In this document: positions 26,367 through 36,178 of the stretch, one piece after another
How positions within the stretch are numbered: position 1 is the first letter of the stretch
Layout of the letters: each line of letters starts with the position of its first letter
Source of the DNA: WTJH01 sp049889695
GTDB taxonomy: Bacteria > Bacteroidota > Bacteroidia > Flavobacteriales > Flavobacteriaceae
NCBI GenBank assembly: GCA_049889695.1
Contig: JBMHCX010000006.1
Coordinates: forward strand, 124,001 to 188,000
Direction: 5' to 3'
Length of the DNA: 64,000 nucleotides
The notes under the pieces: generated by a model
What the model was told of the DNA's origin: nothing
Seen by the model: only the letters and a program-made list of their open reading frames with translations
The model's database searches: none
Made by a program: the position numbers and the translations under genes

Positions 26367-29300
26367 CTGGGAGTTCGTTTTTTTTATGTAAGGCTGAATC
26401 CAATATTTTTAGCCCTCTTGTTATGGGGTGGGCTACAGCTCGCAACAGCCCAGAAGCAAAAAGCAGATTTGGGCCAAATTCCCCTCCCAAAGCCTTCTTC
26501 TCTCGTTGAAAAGTATACCTATGACCCCGTCTTAGATCGCTATATTTTTTCTGCTTCAATTGCCGATTATCCCATGGATACTCCCATGGTGTTAACCCCA
26601 CAACAATTTGAAAGTCTTCAGCTTAAAGAAGCTATGAAGTCTTATTTTCAAACCAAAGTAGGAGCCCTTACGGGTACAGCAGAAAATATTGAAGAAAGTC
26701 GCAAAAATTTATTGCCTGAACTGTATGTGAATAATCAATTCTTTCAATCTATTTTTGGAGGGAACTCTATCGATGTTAACCCACAGGGATCCATCGGGAT
26801 AGATCTTGGTGCACGATATCAGCGAACCGATAATCCGGCGGCATCTCCTCGCAACAGACGAAATTTTGGATTTGATTTCGATCAGCGCATCAGTTTAAGT
26901 TTACTGGGAAACATCGGTGAGCGATTACAAATTACCGCCAATTACGATACTGAGTCCACTTTTGATTTTCAAAATGTGGTTAAAATTCAATTTAATCCTC
27001 CTAAACTCGAGGAAGCATTCTCGGTCGTTCCCGGTTCATTATCCAACGGTTTTCAAGGGTTGCAAGACAAAGCCTCTGCCATTGGGTCTAAGGTGGAATC
27101 GGTTCAGCAAAATTTAAATGAAGCCAAGGCATTACTGGAAAACACCAAAGAAAAAATAAATGCTCTACGGGAAAAATCGCAAAATTTAAGAGGTGCAGTG
27201 GGGGCTTTCCAGTCGCCTATGGAAGACTTTTTGAATGGACAACTCGATGAAGATGGAATTCTCCAAAGTATCGATGTGGGGAATGTGAGTATGCCCATCA
27301 ATAGTAGCCTGATTCAGGGAGCCCAAAATTTATTTGGGATTCGAGCAGATCTTAAAATTGGGAAAACCCAAATTTCAGGGGTTTTCTCAGAGCAACGATC
27401 ACAATCTCAAAGAATTTCTGCTCAAGGCGGTGGAACCCTTCAAGACTTTTCATTTTTTGCGTTAGACTACGAAGAGGATAGACACTTTTTCTTAGCCCAA
27501 TATTTCAGAGATCGATACGATCGGGCCTTGTCGACTTACCCTTATATTAATTCTCAGATACAAATTACCCGAATTGAAATATGGGTCACCAATCGATCGG
27601 CACAAACACAAAATATCCGTAACGTTGTAGCATTACAAGATTTGGGAGAGTCTCATCCCGAGCGAACCACCTTTCAACGCCTCGATTCACAGTTTTTTCA
27701 GACCACCAATAGCAATGCTCCGCCTGCCAATGCCAACAACCGCTTGGATCCGATCCCCAACTCAGGAGGAATACTAACGGATGATGTCAGAGATATTGCG
27801 TCTGTCAAGCAGGGATTTGGGGCATTTGCCAATCAGGTAGCTGAGGGGTATGATTACGCCGTTCTGGAAAGTGCTCGAAAATTAAACCCGAATGAATACA
27901 GGTTGCACCCTCAATTGGGATACATTTCCTTGAATCAGCGGTTGAGTAATGATGAAATCCTTGGGGTCGCTTTTCAATTTACCTACAGGGGGGAGGTCTA
28001 TCAGGTAGGTGAGTTTGCTAATGGAGGAGTGCCGGGTACATCTTCTACGGACTCGAATACGCAGCAATCTTCTGTACAGAACAATAGCTTGGTCGTGAAG
28101 ATGCTTAAAAGTAGTGTAACCGACGTACGACAACCTGTTTGGGATCTGATGATGAAAAACATCTACAACACAGGAGCTTATCAGATTTCTCAGGAGGATT
28201 TTAAACTTAATATTTTTTATACAGATCCGAGTCCAATAAATTACATCAACCCAGTAACGGAAAGCATTTGGCCCGAGCAATTGAACGAAACCATACTGCT
28301 GAATACCTTTCAGTTAGATCGCTTAAATGCCTATCGCGATCCGGTAGCTCAAGGAGACGGATTTTTTGATTTTATCCCGGGCACTACTATCGATCCGGAA
28401 TACGGGACCATCATTTTTCCCATGGTAGAACCTTTTGGAGCTTATCTTTTCGATTTGTTGGATGATCCGAGTTCAGCTACGGAGCAATATACGGATGAGC
28501 GATCTTACAACGCCAATCAGGAAAAGTACGTCTTTCGGGAAATGTATGCACTGACCAAAGCAGCAGCGCTTGAGACCGCTGAAAAAAATAAATTTCAGAT
28601 GAAAGGTCGATACACGGCAGAAGGAGGAGACGGGATTCCTCTCGGGGCATTTAATGTTCCTCGTGGATCGGTTCAAGTACGTGCAGGAGGGCGAATTCTC
28701 AGAGAGGGCTTGGACTATACTGTTAATTATGATATTGGACGGGTAAAAATATTGGACCCTGCGTTGAAAGCCTCCAATACGCCTATCGATATTTCCGTCG
28801 AGAACAATTCATTTTTTAATCAGCAAACTAAACGTTTTTCAGGGGTTAATGTCGTCCATCAAGTCAATGAAAACTTTGTGATGGGAGGAACCCTTTTAAA
28901 CCTTAGTGAAAATCCACTCACTCAAAAAGCCAACTACGGAACCGAACCGGTGAACAATACAATGTTTGGTTTCAACACTTCTTTCTCTACTGAATTACCA
29001 TTCTTAACTCGATTGGTAAACCGATTGCCGAATATTCAATCCGATACGCCCTCTTATTTATCTTTTAGGGGAGAAGTCGCACGACTCAATACAGGAAATC
29101 CCCGCCTAACGCAGTTACAAGGAGAGGCCAGTGTGTACTTAGACGATTTTGAAGGTGCCCAAACCAGTATTGATATCCGATCGCCCTTGGCCTGGAGACT
29201 TTCCAGTGTGCCTATTGAGGGGGTACAAGGAGCTCAGTCGACAGGCTTGGAAAAGGGATTTCATCGTGCTAAATTGGCTTGGTACACCATCGATCCTATT

Positions 29301-32300
29301 TTTTACACGGCCAGTCGCCCGAGTGAATTGGATAATAATGCCATTTCGCTCAATACTACTCGCCGAATATTCATTCAAGAAATTTTTCCTGAGCAAGATC
29401 TAGTCCAAGGAACAACAACGGTTCAGAATACATTAGATTTAGCCTACTATCCGTCTGAAAAGGGTCCTTATAACAATGCGAACAACCAACAATTCAATGC
29501 TCAAGCGAACGATCATTGGGGTGCAATTATGCGGCCCATTAGCGCCACTAATTTTGAGCAATCCAATGTAGAGTTCATTGAATTTTGGCTATTAGATACT
29601 TTTTCCGATCTAGAAGCCCCGACCGATGATTTAGGCCAACTTGAATTTCACCTTGGAAACTTGTCCGAGGATATATTGGCCGATGGTCGGAAGCAATTCG
29701 AAAATGGACTTCCAGGAGCCAATACCGATACGTCGGTCTATGAAACTCCTTGGGGGAAAGTTCCCGCGGGACAATCCCTGTTGTATGCTTTTAATACAGA
29801 TGCTGAAGATAGACCTCTACAGGATGTTGGACTAGATGGTTTGTCAGATGCAGAGGAAGCACTTATCTACACTGAAAATCCTTCTGAAGACCCAGCTGGA
29901 GATAACTACAGTTATTTCGTCCAGGCCAATGGAGATATTTTAGAGCGCTATAAAAATTACAACGGGACCCAAGGCAACTCTCCCCTAGCTTTTTCAGATA
30001 CGAATCGGGGAAGTACTACAGAACCAGATACCGAGGATATCAATAGGGATCAAAGCATGAATACCATAGAAAGCTATTTCTCCTATCAGATTCCTATTCG
30101 CAAGGGGATGCAAGTTGGGAATCACCCTTTTGTGACAGATGTTCGAGAAGAAGTCGAGGTTAAACTTCCCAATGGTCGAAACCTCACCACCCGATGGATT
30201 CAATTTAAAATACCAGTGCAGAAGCAGTATTACCAGGGAACCGCTTTTCAGCCCTATTTCGATGCGGTAAACGGGATTAACGATTTGCGTTCGGTCCGGT
30301 TTATGCGTATGCTACTGAAAGGTTTCGACCAAGAAGTAGTGCTTCGTTTTGGGACCTTAGATTTGGTTCGAGGCGATTGGCGCAGATATCAGCAGCCCTT
30401 AAACCCAGATAATATGGATTATTTGGGAACCACCTTAGACATCAGTACGGTGAACATCCTTGAAAATGAAAACCGTGTGCCGATCAACTATGTATTACCT
30501 CCCGATATCCAGCGGGAACAAGTCAACAATAACAATACTATTGTTCGTCAGAACGAACAGGCGCTTTCGTTTCGAGTCAACCAATTACGACCACGCGATG
30601 CCCGGGCTGTTTTCAAAAATGTAGATTTAGATCTACGACAGTATAAAAAGATTCGAATGTTTTTGCATGCAGAATCGCTACCGGGTCAAGACGAATTGCC
30701 AGGAGCTGGGGCAACACCTGAATACGATAATCGGATGGTGGCATTTATTCGATTGGGAACCGATTATAAAGACAACTACTATCAGATCGAAATTCCGTTA
30801 AAACCCACCCCTTGGGATACAGAAACGACCAATCGCTACACGGCAGAACAAGTATGGATTCCAGAGGAAAATGCTATCGAAGTTCCACTAGAATGGCTAA
30901 CAGCAATAAAATCTAAGGCGATTGCGTCGGCTAGTTCAGCTCGAGTGGCGTATTACGATGAGGAGCTCAATAGAATTCAGGAGTTCGACCCCTTTGGAGG
31001 TCTTCCAGGAAGTAAAAAATATAAGCTTTCCATCAAAGGAAACCCTACTTTGGGAGCCATTCGCACCCTGATGATCGGTGTTAAAAACCCAGGTGACCCC
31101 AACGATGCCAATCTTTCGGGAGAGGTTTGGTTCAATGAATTACGCATTTCTGGCATCGAGAACAAAGACGGTTGGGCAGCCGTAGGAGCCTTAGATGTTA
31201 ATTTGGCTGATTTTGCCGATGTGTCTGCCACTGGTCGATACACTTCTATTGGCTTTGGAGCCTTAGATCAGACCCCTAATCAGATTCAGCGGGAAGGTCT
31301 TCGACAATATGATGTTGTCAGCAACATTAACGTCGGGCAGCTTTTACCCAAAAAATGGGGCTTGCAAATTCCATTGAACGTCAATTCTGGGGCAACTACC
31401 ATTAGCCCGGAATACGATCCTTTATATCAGGATTTAAAATTAGAAGATCGATTGGAAGCGGCCGCTACTCCCCAAGAGCGACAGCGAATAGAAGAACAGG
31501 CAGTCGAATATTCAGAGCGCAACAGCATTAGCCTGATCGGTGTCCGAAAAACAAAAACCGGGACTGGTAAAACACGCCTATACAGTCCCGAAAACTTCGA
31601 CTTTTCATATGCCTACAATCGCGTTGCAAGTAGGAATTTTGAAATTGAAGATCAGCAACAAATCCAGATGAATCTCGGAGCAAATTATCAGTACAGTTTC
31701 CCGAAAAAATCTATTCAGCCGTTTAAAAACACCAAGTTTTTAAAGAAGAAATATTTACTATGGCTGCAGCAATTTAACTTTAACCTATTGCCGACAAGTC
31801 TGTCATTACAATCGCAGTTGAACCGAAATTTGACCTATCAGAGATTCAGAGAAGTATATCAGCCAGGGGTAGAGCAATCCATACAACGCGCCCTGCCCAG
31901 TCTTCAGCAGCGTAACTTTCTATTCGATTGGCAATACAATTTAAGCTATAACCTCAGCCAATCGCTCCGTTTAAATTTCACAGGATCAACCAACAATATT
32001 CTTAAGTTCTCTGAGTCTGAATTAGCCTCGAGCGATGCTCCACAAAAAGACATTTGGGAAGGCGTTTGGAACATGGGGTCGCCCAACCAATATTTCCAGA
32101 CCCTTAGTCTGAATTATCGTTTACCTTTTCAGTATATCCCTGTACTTAGCTTCATCAATGCTACGTATAACTACACGGCCGATTTTAATTGGCAGCGCGG
32201 ATCAGATGTTTTAGCAGACGTACAGGCGGAAACCGGAGAAACCCTAGGAATCGTGAACACTGTACAAAATGCCAATACGAAAACTTTCTCCGGGAGCATG

Positions 32301-33767
32301 AGCTTTGAACGCCTGTATACAGCATTGGGGATCAAGCCTAAAAAGAATGCTTTTAATCAGCGACTGGCAGAAAAAACAGCTGTGCAGGACAGTGCTAAGC
32401 AAAAATCGGAATCCCTTCAAAAAATACTAAAAGGTGTGGTGGGTGTACTGGATAAGTTTAAACGAGTTCAGTTCAATTATTCCGAAAACAACGGTACTGT
32501 ATTGCCGGGCTATATTCCACAGGTTGGATTTGGACAATGGAACTTACCACAGTGGCAATTTATTTTTGGGGACCAGTCCGACATCCGATATGCGACTGCT
32601 CAGCGAGGATGGTTAACAGAATTCCCAGATTTCAACCCTACTTTTAATAAAGTGCACAACAGCAAGCTGACTGTTTCAGCACAGCTACAACCCCTCAAAG
32701 GATTGCTAGTGGACTTTACTGCTGAGCGAAATTATTCGGAAAACACCAATGAAAACTTTCGTGTAGCGGACGGCAACTACACCCCATTAAACCCGAATAC
32801 TTTTGGGAATTTTGGAATTTCAACAGTTCTGATTCGAACAGCCTTCCGAAGTGTAGACAAGGACTTCAATCCTAATTTTGAGCGATTTAAAACATATCGC
32901 GCTCAGGTGGCCAACCGTTTGGCTTTAAGTCGGGCTGGAAATACGGGTTCAGCACCCTCCGACTCGGGCTTTCCAGAGGGCTATGGCCCCAACCAACAAG
33001 ATGTTTTAATCGGTGCCTTTTTAGCGGCCTATACCGGGGCAGATCCATCGAAAACAGATTTAAACCCGATTCGAAATACTCCCATCCCGAATTGGAACTT
33101 GAAATATACCGGTCTGATGCAGATGAAATCATTGCAGAAAATTTTCAATCGCTTTTCACTCAGTCATGGCTATCGTTCTAGCTTAACCCTGAACAGCTTT
33201 AGAACCAATTTGGATTACAACCCTGAGTTGCCCCAGCAAAAAGATGTTGCTGGAAACTTTTTACCCGAACGCATTTATGCCAACGTTAATCTGGTGGAGC
33301 AATTCAACCCATTGGTCCGAATAGATTTTGAATTAAAAAACTCCCTCAATATACTAATGGAAATGAAGCGCGATAGAGCTCTTTCTTTGAGTTTAGACAA
33401 CAGTCTATTAACGGAAACCAGCGGGAATGAGTTTATCCTTGGAGGAGGCTACCGAATTAAAGATCTCCGTTGGCGAACTCGTTTTGGCGGGAAGCGTGTA
33501 ACGCTCAGTGGGGATTTAAACCTAAAAGCTGATGTTACTTACCGGACAAACCTGACTGTCTTGAGGAACCTAGAATATGAGAATAATCAGGTAACTGCAG
33601 GGCAAACACAAATGTCCATCAAGTTTACGGCCGACTACGCCCTCTCAAAAAATTTAACAGCTCTTTTCTTCTACGACCACAATTTCTCTGAATTTGCCGT
33701 CTCCACTGCCTTCCCGCAAACAAGTATTCGCTCGGGATTCACAATCCGATATAATTTCGGGAATTAG
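26367..33767 (+). CDS. sprA: SprA, outer-membrane translocon of the type IX secretion system
   Basis: Giant beta-barrel protein (about 2,450-2,465 aa), the SprA/Sov channel through which T9SS cargo crosses the outer membrane; needed for gliding in related flavobacteria. Recognisable parts include the N-terminal YTYDPVLDRYIFSASI and PLVLTP-type region, repeated barrel blocks, and an extended C-terminal barrel ending RSGFTIRYNFGN. Start: the first conventional start codon in frame is TTG at 26418, but that leaves only MLWGGLQLATAQ. Upstream in the same open frame the bases encode VRFFYVRLNPIFLALLL, which completes a good signal peptide, and no ATG exists. The start shown is a CTG at 26367; CTG 26394 or a sequence error are alternatives. 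Identity is firm, the start is not. Confidence 0.93.
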   Translation: MGVRFFYVRLNPIFLALLLWGGLQLATAQKQKADLGQIPLPKPSSLVEKYTYDPVLDRYIFSASIADYPMDTPMVLTPQQFESLQLKEAMKSYFQTKVGALTGTAENIEESRKNLLPELYVNNQFFQSIFGGNSIDVNPQGSIGIDLGARYQRTDNPAASPRNRRNFGFDFDQRISLSLLGNIGERLQITANYDTESTFDFQNVVKIQFNPPKLEEAFSVVPGSLSNGFQGLQDKASAIGSKVESVQQNLNEAKALLENTKEKINALREKSQNLRGAVGAFQSPMEDFLNGQLDEDGILQSIDVGNVSMPINSSLIQGAQNLFGIRADLKIGKTQISGVFSEQRSQSQRISAQGGGTLQDFSFFALDYEEDRHFFLAQYFRDRYDRALSTYPYINSQIQITRIEIWVTNRSAQTQNIRNVVALQDLGESHPERTTFQRLDSQFFQTTNSNAPPANANNRLDPIPNSGGILTDDVRDIASVKQGFGAFANQVAEGYDYAVLESARKLNPNEYRLHPQLGYISLNQRLSNDEILGVAFQFTYRGEVYQVGEFANGGVPGTSSTDSNTQQSSVQNNSLVVKMLKSSVTDVRQPVWDLMMKNIYNTGAYQISQEDFKLNIFYTDPSPINYINPVTESIWPEQLNETILLNTFQLDRLNAYRDPVAQGDGFFDFIPGTTIDPEYGTIIFPMVEPFGAYLFDLLDDPSSATEQYTDERSYNANQEKYVFREMYALTKAAALETAEKNKFQMKGRYTAEGGDGIPLGAFNVPRGSVQVRAGGRILREGLDYTVNYDIGRVKILDPALKASNTPIDISVENNSFFNQQTKRFSGVNVVHQVNENFVMGGTLLNLSENPLTQKANYGTEPVNNTMFGFNTSFSTELPFLTRLVNRLPNIQSDTPSYLSFRGEVARLNTGNPRLTQLQGEASVYLDDFEGAQTSIDIRSPLAWRLSSVPIEGVQGAQSTGLEKGFHRAKLAWYTIDPIFYTASRPSELDNNAISLNTTRRIFIQEIFPEQDLVQGTTTVQNTLDLAYYPSEKGPYNNANNQQFNAQANDHWGAIMRPISATNFEQSNVEFIEFWLLDTFSDLEAPTDDLGQLEFHLGNLSEDILADGRKQFENGLPGANTDTSVYETPWGKVPAGQSLLYAFNTDAEDRPLQDVGLDGLSDAEEALIYTENPSEDPAGDNYSYFVQANGDILERYKNYNGTQGNSPLAFSDTNRGSTTEPDTEDINRDQSMNTIESYFSYQIPIRKGMQVGNHPFVTDVREEVEVKLPNGRNLTTRWIQFKIPVQKQYYQGTAFQPYFDAVNGINDLRSVRFMRMLLKGFDQEVVLRFGTLDLVRGDWRRYQQPLNPDNMDYLGTTLDISTVNILENENRVPINYVLPPDIQREQVNNNNTIVRQNEQALSFRVNQLRPRDARAVFKNVDLDLRQYKKIRMFLHAESLPGQDELPGAGATPEYDNRMVAFIRLGTDYKDNYYQIEIPLKPTPWDTETTNRYTAEQVWIPEENAIEVPLEWLTAIKSKAIASASSARVAYYDEELNRIQEFDPFGGLPGSKKYKLSIKGNPTLGAIRTLMIGVKNPGDPNDANLSGEVWFNELRISGIENKDGWAAVGALDVNLADFADVSATGRYTSIGFGALDQTPNQIQREGLRQYDVVSNINVGQLLPKKWGLQIPLNVNSGATTISPEYDPLYQDLKLEDRLEAAATPQERQRIEEQAVEYSERNSISLIGVRKTKTGTGKTRLYSPENFDFSYAYNRVASRNFEIEDQQQIQMNLGANYQYSFPKKSIQPFKNTKFLKKKYLLWLQQFNFNLLPTSLSLQSQLNRNLTYQRFREVYQPGVEQSIQRALPSLQQRNFLFDWQYNLSYNLSQSLRLNFTGSTNNILKFSESELASSDAPQKDIWEGVWNMGSPNQYFQTLSLNYRLPFQYIPVLSFINATYNYTADFNWQRGSDVLADVQAETGETLGIVNTVQNANTKTFSGSMSFERLYTALGIKPKKNAFNQRLAEKTAVQDSAKQKSESLQKILKGVVGVLDKFKRVQFNYSENNGTVLPGYIPQVGFGQWNLPQWQFIFGDQSDIRYATAQRGWLTEFPDFNPTFNKVHNSKLTVSAQLQPLKGLLVDFTAERNYSENTNENFRVADGNYTPLNPNTFGNFGISTVLIRTAFRSVDKDFNPNFERFKTYRAQVANRLALSRAGNTGSAPSDSGFPEGYGPNQQDVLIGAFLAAYTGADPSKTDLNPIRNTPIPNWNLKYTGLMQMKSLQKIFNRFSLSHGYRSSLTLNSFRTNLDYNPELPQQKDVAGNFLPERIYANVNLVEQFNPLVRIDFELKNSLNILMEMKRDRALSLSLDNSLLTETSGNEFILGGGYRIKDLRWRTRFGGKRVTLSGDLNLKADVTYRTNLTVLRNLEYENNQVTAGQTQMSIKFTADYALSKNLTALFFYDHNFSEFAVSTAFPQTSIRSGFTIRYNFGN

Positions 33768-33815
33768 ATTTTTCCACTTGAGCGAAAATCAGCTACTTTC
33801 GTAAAAAAAAAGCAA

Positions 33816-34196
33816 ATGCATATTCCAGAGAATTTATATTACACACAAGATCACGAGTGGGTGAAGATTGAAGGTGAAATCGCCACTGTTGGTATAACCG
33901 ACTTTGCTCAAAGTGAGCTGGGAGATATTGTATATGTTGAAGTGGAAACAGAAGGCGAAACACTAGCAGCAGAAGAGGTGTTTGGAACGGTCGAAGCGGT
34001 GAAAACTGTTTCAGATTTGTTCATGCCGGTTGCTGGCGAGATCATCGAGTTTAATACCGCTTTGGAAGATGCTCCGGAAGATGTAAACGAAAGCCCTTAT
34101 GAAAAAGGATGGATGATTAAGATCCAGTTGTCTCCGGATAGCGATCACAGTTCTCTACTGAATGCTCAAGCCTACCAAGAACTTATTGGGGCCTAA
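33816..34196 (+). CDS. gcvH: Glycine cleavage system H protein
   Basis: Lipoyl carrier that shuttles the aminomethyl group between the P, T and L proteins of glycine cleavage. The 126-aa length is standard. The N-terminal YYTQDHEWVKIEG and the lipoylation motif GTVEAVKTVSDLF with K63 are clear, followed by the conserved NEDPEDVNESPYEKGWM-like segment. A TACTTTCG sequence about 20 bp before the ATG resembles a -7 box with one mismatch. The 3' end overlaps the VanZ-like gene by 35 bp. Confidence 0.97.
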   Translation: MHIPENLYYTQDHEWVKIEGEIATVGITDFAQSELGDIVYVEVETEGETLAAEEVFGTVEAVKTVSDLFMPVAGEIIEFNTALEDAPEDVNESPYEKGWMIKIQLSPDSDHSSLLNAQAYQELIGA

Positions 34197-34530
34197 AAGC
34201 TTCCGGTTTTTAGCCATTGGGCTTACGCTCGCCTCCTTGTGGTTGAGCTTGACTCCTGGCGATCCGGATAAGATTCCTTCCATCCCCCATTTAGATAAGC
34301 TGGTTCATTTTTGTTCATACGGCATGTTGTACGCCTGCTATTGGGGTGGTTTTTTTCGGGATAAAACGAAACGCCAGCTCTTCCAATGGGCAATATTCAT
34401 TGCACTTTACAGCGGAGTCTTAGAAATTATACAGGCTTGGATGGGCCTAGGACGAACGGGCGATATTTGGGATTTTGTAGCCAATTGCATTGGGATTTTT
34501 TTTGTATATTTTGGGGTAAGAAGGTGCTAA
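34162..34530 (+). CDS. VanZ-like family membrane protein
   Basis: Small integral membrane protein of 122 aa with about four hydrophobic segments; the family is named after VanZ of teicoplanin-resistance clusters but its role is generally unknown. The typical features are the helix-1 LWLSLTPGDPDKIP loop, the HLDKLVHFCSYGMLYACY segment, and the acidic VLEIIQAWMGLGRTGDIWDFVANCIG helix pair. The ATG at 34162 lies inside gcvH (35-bp overlap); an in-frame TTG at 34186 would shorten the overlap to about 11 bp and still leave all helices intact. Co-transcription with gcvH is likely. No resistance genes are nearby. Confidence 0.8.
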   Translation: MLKPTKNLLGPKSFRFLAIGLTLASLWLSLTPGDPDKIPSIPHLDKLVHFCSYGMLYACYWGGFFRDKTKRQLFQWAIFIALYSGVLEIIQAWMGLGRTGDIWDFVANCIGIFFVYFGVRRC

Positions 34531-34560
34531 GCCGTTCTTTAACCCCAAATATCATACATC

Positions 34561-35271
34561 ATGGACCCCAAAAAAAATCCAAAGTACGATCTTAACCGCT
34601 ATAGTGGTCTATTCTTCTCCATTGGACTTGCACTCACGCTCTTTGTGGTTTGGCAGATGATTGAATGGAAAAACTACGACAAGAGTATATTCGATTATCA
34701 AGCCTTACATGTGATGGAAGAGTCGGAGGAAGAAATCCCCGTTACGGAACAGATCAAAACTCCACCGCCACCGCCTCCACCGCCCCCAGCTCCAGAGATC
34801 ATTCAAGTAGTTGATGATGAAGTGGAAGTCGAAGAAACCATCATCGAGTCGACAGAAACCGATCAGAATGAAATTGTAGATGTAGAAGAGGTAGAAGTAG
34901 ACGAGGTAGAGGAGGTAACCGATGTTCCATTTGCGATCATTGAGCAAATACCCCTATTTCCAGGATGTGATAAAGTTCCTAAAAAAGAGCAAAAAAATTG
35001 CTTTCAGGATAGGATAAACGCCCATATCCGAAAAACTTTTCGCTACCCTCAGATAGCGCAGGATTTGGGAGTACAAGGAAAAGTCTATGTTTCATTTGTC
35101 ATCGATCGGGATGGTAAAATCACAAATATTCGTTCCAGAGGACCCGATAAAAACCTAACCAAGGAAGCGGAACGTATTATAGCGGCTTTGCCGCAAATGA
35201 TTCCTGGAAAGCAGCGCGGAAAACCCGTTCGAGTGCCTTACAGTGTTCCGATTTCGTTTCAGTTGCGCTAG
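34561..35271 (+). CDS. TonB-family energy transducer, proline-rich (copy 1)
   Basis: Inner-membrane-anchored periplasmic protein (236 aa) that passes proton-motive force to TonB-dependent receptors. Order: short cytoplasmic MDPKKNPKYDLNR, one transmembrane helix (about residues 17-36), a PPPPPPPPPAPE tract (about 69-80), a highly acidic spacer rich in E, D and V, and a C-terminal TonB domain with IFPGC-type PLFPGCDKV...NCF, FRYPQIAQDLGVQGKVYVSFVIDRDGKI and PGKQRGKPVRVPYSVPI. The next gene is a same-length paralogue. No ExbB/ExbD genes are in the window, so the motor is encoded elsewhere. Confidence 0.93.
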   Translation: MDPKKNPKYDLNRYSGLFFSIGLALTLFVVWQMIEWKNYDKSIFDYQALHVMEESEEEIPVTEQIKTPPPPPPPPPAPEIIQVVDDEVEVEETIIESTETDQNEIVDVEEVEVDEVEEVTDVPFAIIEQIPLFPGCDKVPKKEQKNCFQDRINAHIRKTFRYPQIAQDLGVQGKVYVSFVIDRDGKITNIRSRGPDKNLTKEAERIIAALPQMIPGKQRGKPVRVPYSVPISFQLR

Positions 35272-35280
35272 ATTTATAGG

Positions 35281-35331
35281 TCTAATCCGAGATTCCGCTC
35301 AGATTAGGCAAAAGATTACGGTTTTTTTTTT
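35281..35331 (+). terminator. Possible terminator between the two TonB genes
   Basis: A 10-bp stem with one C-A mismatch (35282-35291 with 35298-35307, loop ATTCCG) precedes a T tract at 35322-35331. The T tract starts about 14 bp after the hairpin, so it is weaker than a standard intrinsic terminator and may only attenuate. Confidence 0.45.
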
Positions 35332-35375
35332 AGTTTAGTCCAGTTTTCTAAATCATATTTATTTACTAGACGCAC

Positions 35376-36086
35376 ATGCAGCCGAAGAAAAATCCAAAAG
35401 CCGACCTATCGCGTAACTCAAGCCTATATTTTGTTATAGGGCTTGCAGCTATTTTATTTATCACTTGGCAGGCAATTGAGTGGAAAACTTACGACAAAAG
35501 TCTTTATGGCTACGAAGCACTCAATGTAGAAGACGAGGACGATGAAGAAGTTCCAATCACAGAGCAGATTAAAACTCCACCGCCACCACCGCCACCACCG
35601 CCAGCACCTGAGGTGATTGAGGTTGTTGAAGACGAGGAAGAGGTCGAGGAAACGGTTATCGAATCGACGGAAACAGATCAGGAAGAAATCGTTGAGGTAG
35701 AAGACGTGGAAATCGAAGAGGTTGAAGAGGACCTTGATGTACCTTTTGCTGTGATCGAAGATGTGCCAATCTTTCCTGGTTGCGAGCGAGTAAAAAAATC
35801 TGAGCGAAGAGCGTGTTTTCAGGAAAAAATTAATAAGCATATTCGTAAAAACTTTCGTTATCCTGAGATTGCCCAAGAAATGGGGATCCAAGGACGGGTA
35901 TACGTTAGTTTTATCATCGATAAAGACGGGTCAATCACCGGGGTTCGCATGCGTGGACCGGATAAGAACTTGGAAAAAGAAGCCGCTAGAATTATTGGTC
36001 GACTTCCAAACATGACACCAGGAAAACAAAGAGGACGTCCTGTGCGGGTACCTTTTAGTATTCCGATCACCTTCCGCTTACAATAA
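35376..36086 (+). CDS. TonB-family energy transducer, proline-rich (copy 2)
   Basis: Tandem paralogue of the preceding gene, also 236 aa and alignable to it end to end without gaps. It has the same single N-terminal membrane helix, PPPPPPPPPAPE tract, acidic hinge (EDEEEVEETVIESTETDQEE) and C-terminal TonB domain (FPGCERVKKSERRACF, FRYPEIAQEMGIQGRVYVSFIIDKDG, PGKQRGRPVRVPFSIPITF). The differences are spread over the whole length, mostly conservative, so the duplication is not recent and both copies seem to be under selection. Each may serve a different subset of receptors. A terminator follows. Confidence 0.93.
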   Translation: MQPKKNPKADLSRNSSLYFVIGLAAILFITWQAIEWKTYDKSLYGYEALNVEDEDDEEVPITEQIKTPPPPPPPPPAPEVIEVVEDEEEVEETVIESTETDQEEIVEVEDVEIEEVEEDLDVPFAVIEDVPIFPGCERVKKSERRACFQEKINKHIRKNFRYPEIAQEMGIQGRVYVSFIIDKDGSITGVRMRGPDKNLEKEAARIIGRLPNMTPGKQRGRPVRVPFSIPITFRLQ

Positions 36087-36091
36087 AATAC

Positions 36092-36119
36092 AAATCCCGA
36101 CTAACCCTCGGGATTTTTC
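36092..36119 (+). terminator. Intrinsic terminator after the second TonB gene
   Basis: A perfect 9-bp stem AAATCCCGA/TCGGGATTT (36092-36100 with 36108-36116) with a 7-nt loop runs into a short T tract. It closes the TonB unit before the oxidase-assembly operon. Confidence 0.85.
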
Positions 36120-36130
36120 ATTTATAGAGA

Positions 36131-36161
36131 TTGCATATGCTGGGGACTAGAACTATCTTTG
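36131..36161 (+). promoter_or_regulatory. Candidate promoter of the ctaB operon
   Basis: TTG at 36131-36133, a 20-bp spacer and TATCTTTG at 36154-36161 match the Bacteroidota TTG / TAnnTTTG promoter with a perfect -7 box. The ATG of ctaB follows 17 bp later and a terminator lies just upstream. Confidence 0.65.
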
Positions 36162-36178
36162 TGCCCTAGCAGGAATTC

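Noticed and set aside
26386..26391. ATG just upstream of sprA as a possible start
   Set aside because: It is followed directly by TAA and is out of frame with sprA.
27882..28280. 132-aa antisense frame inside sprA
   Set aside because: It is opposite conserved SprA coding sequence and resembles no family.
34162..34530. VanZ-like gene as an antibiotic-resistance determinant
   Set aside because: The family is widespread with unknown roles and no van genes are present; the name reflects similarity only.
34750..34800. CCACCGCC-type DNA repeats in the TonB genes as a regulatory or CRISPR-like repeat
   Set aside because: They are simply proline codons of the PPPPPPPPPAPE tract and occur at the same protein position in both copies.
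35454..35891. 145-aa antisense frame opposite the second TonB gene
   Set aside because: It is created by the acidic GAA/GAG codons and proline CCA/CCG run of TonB read backwards, giving F/W/R-rich low-complexity sequence.
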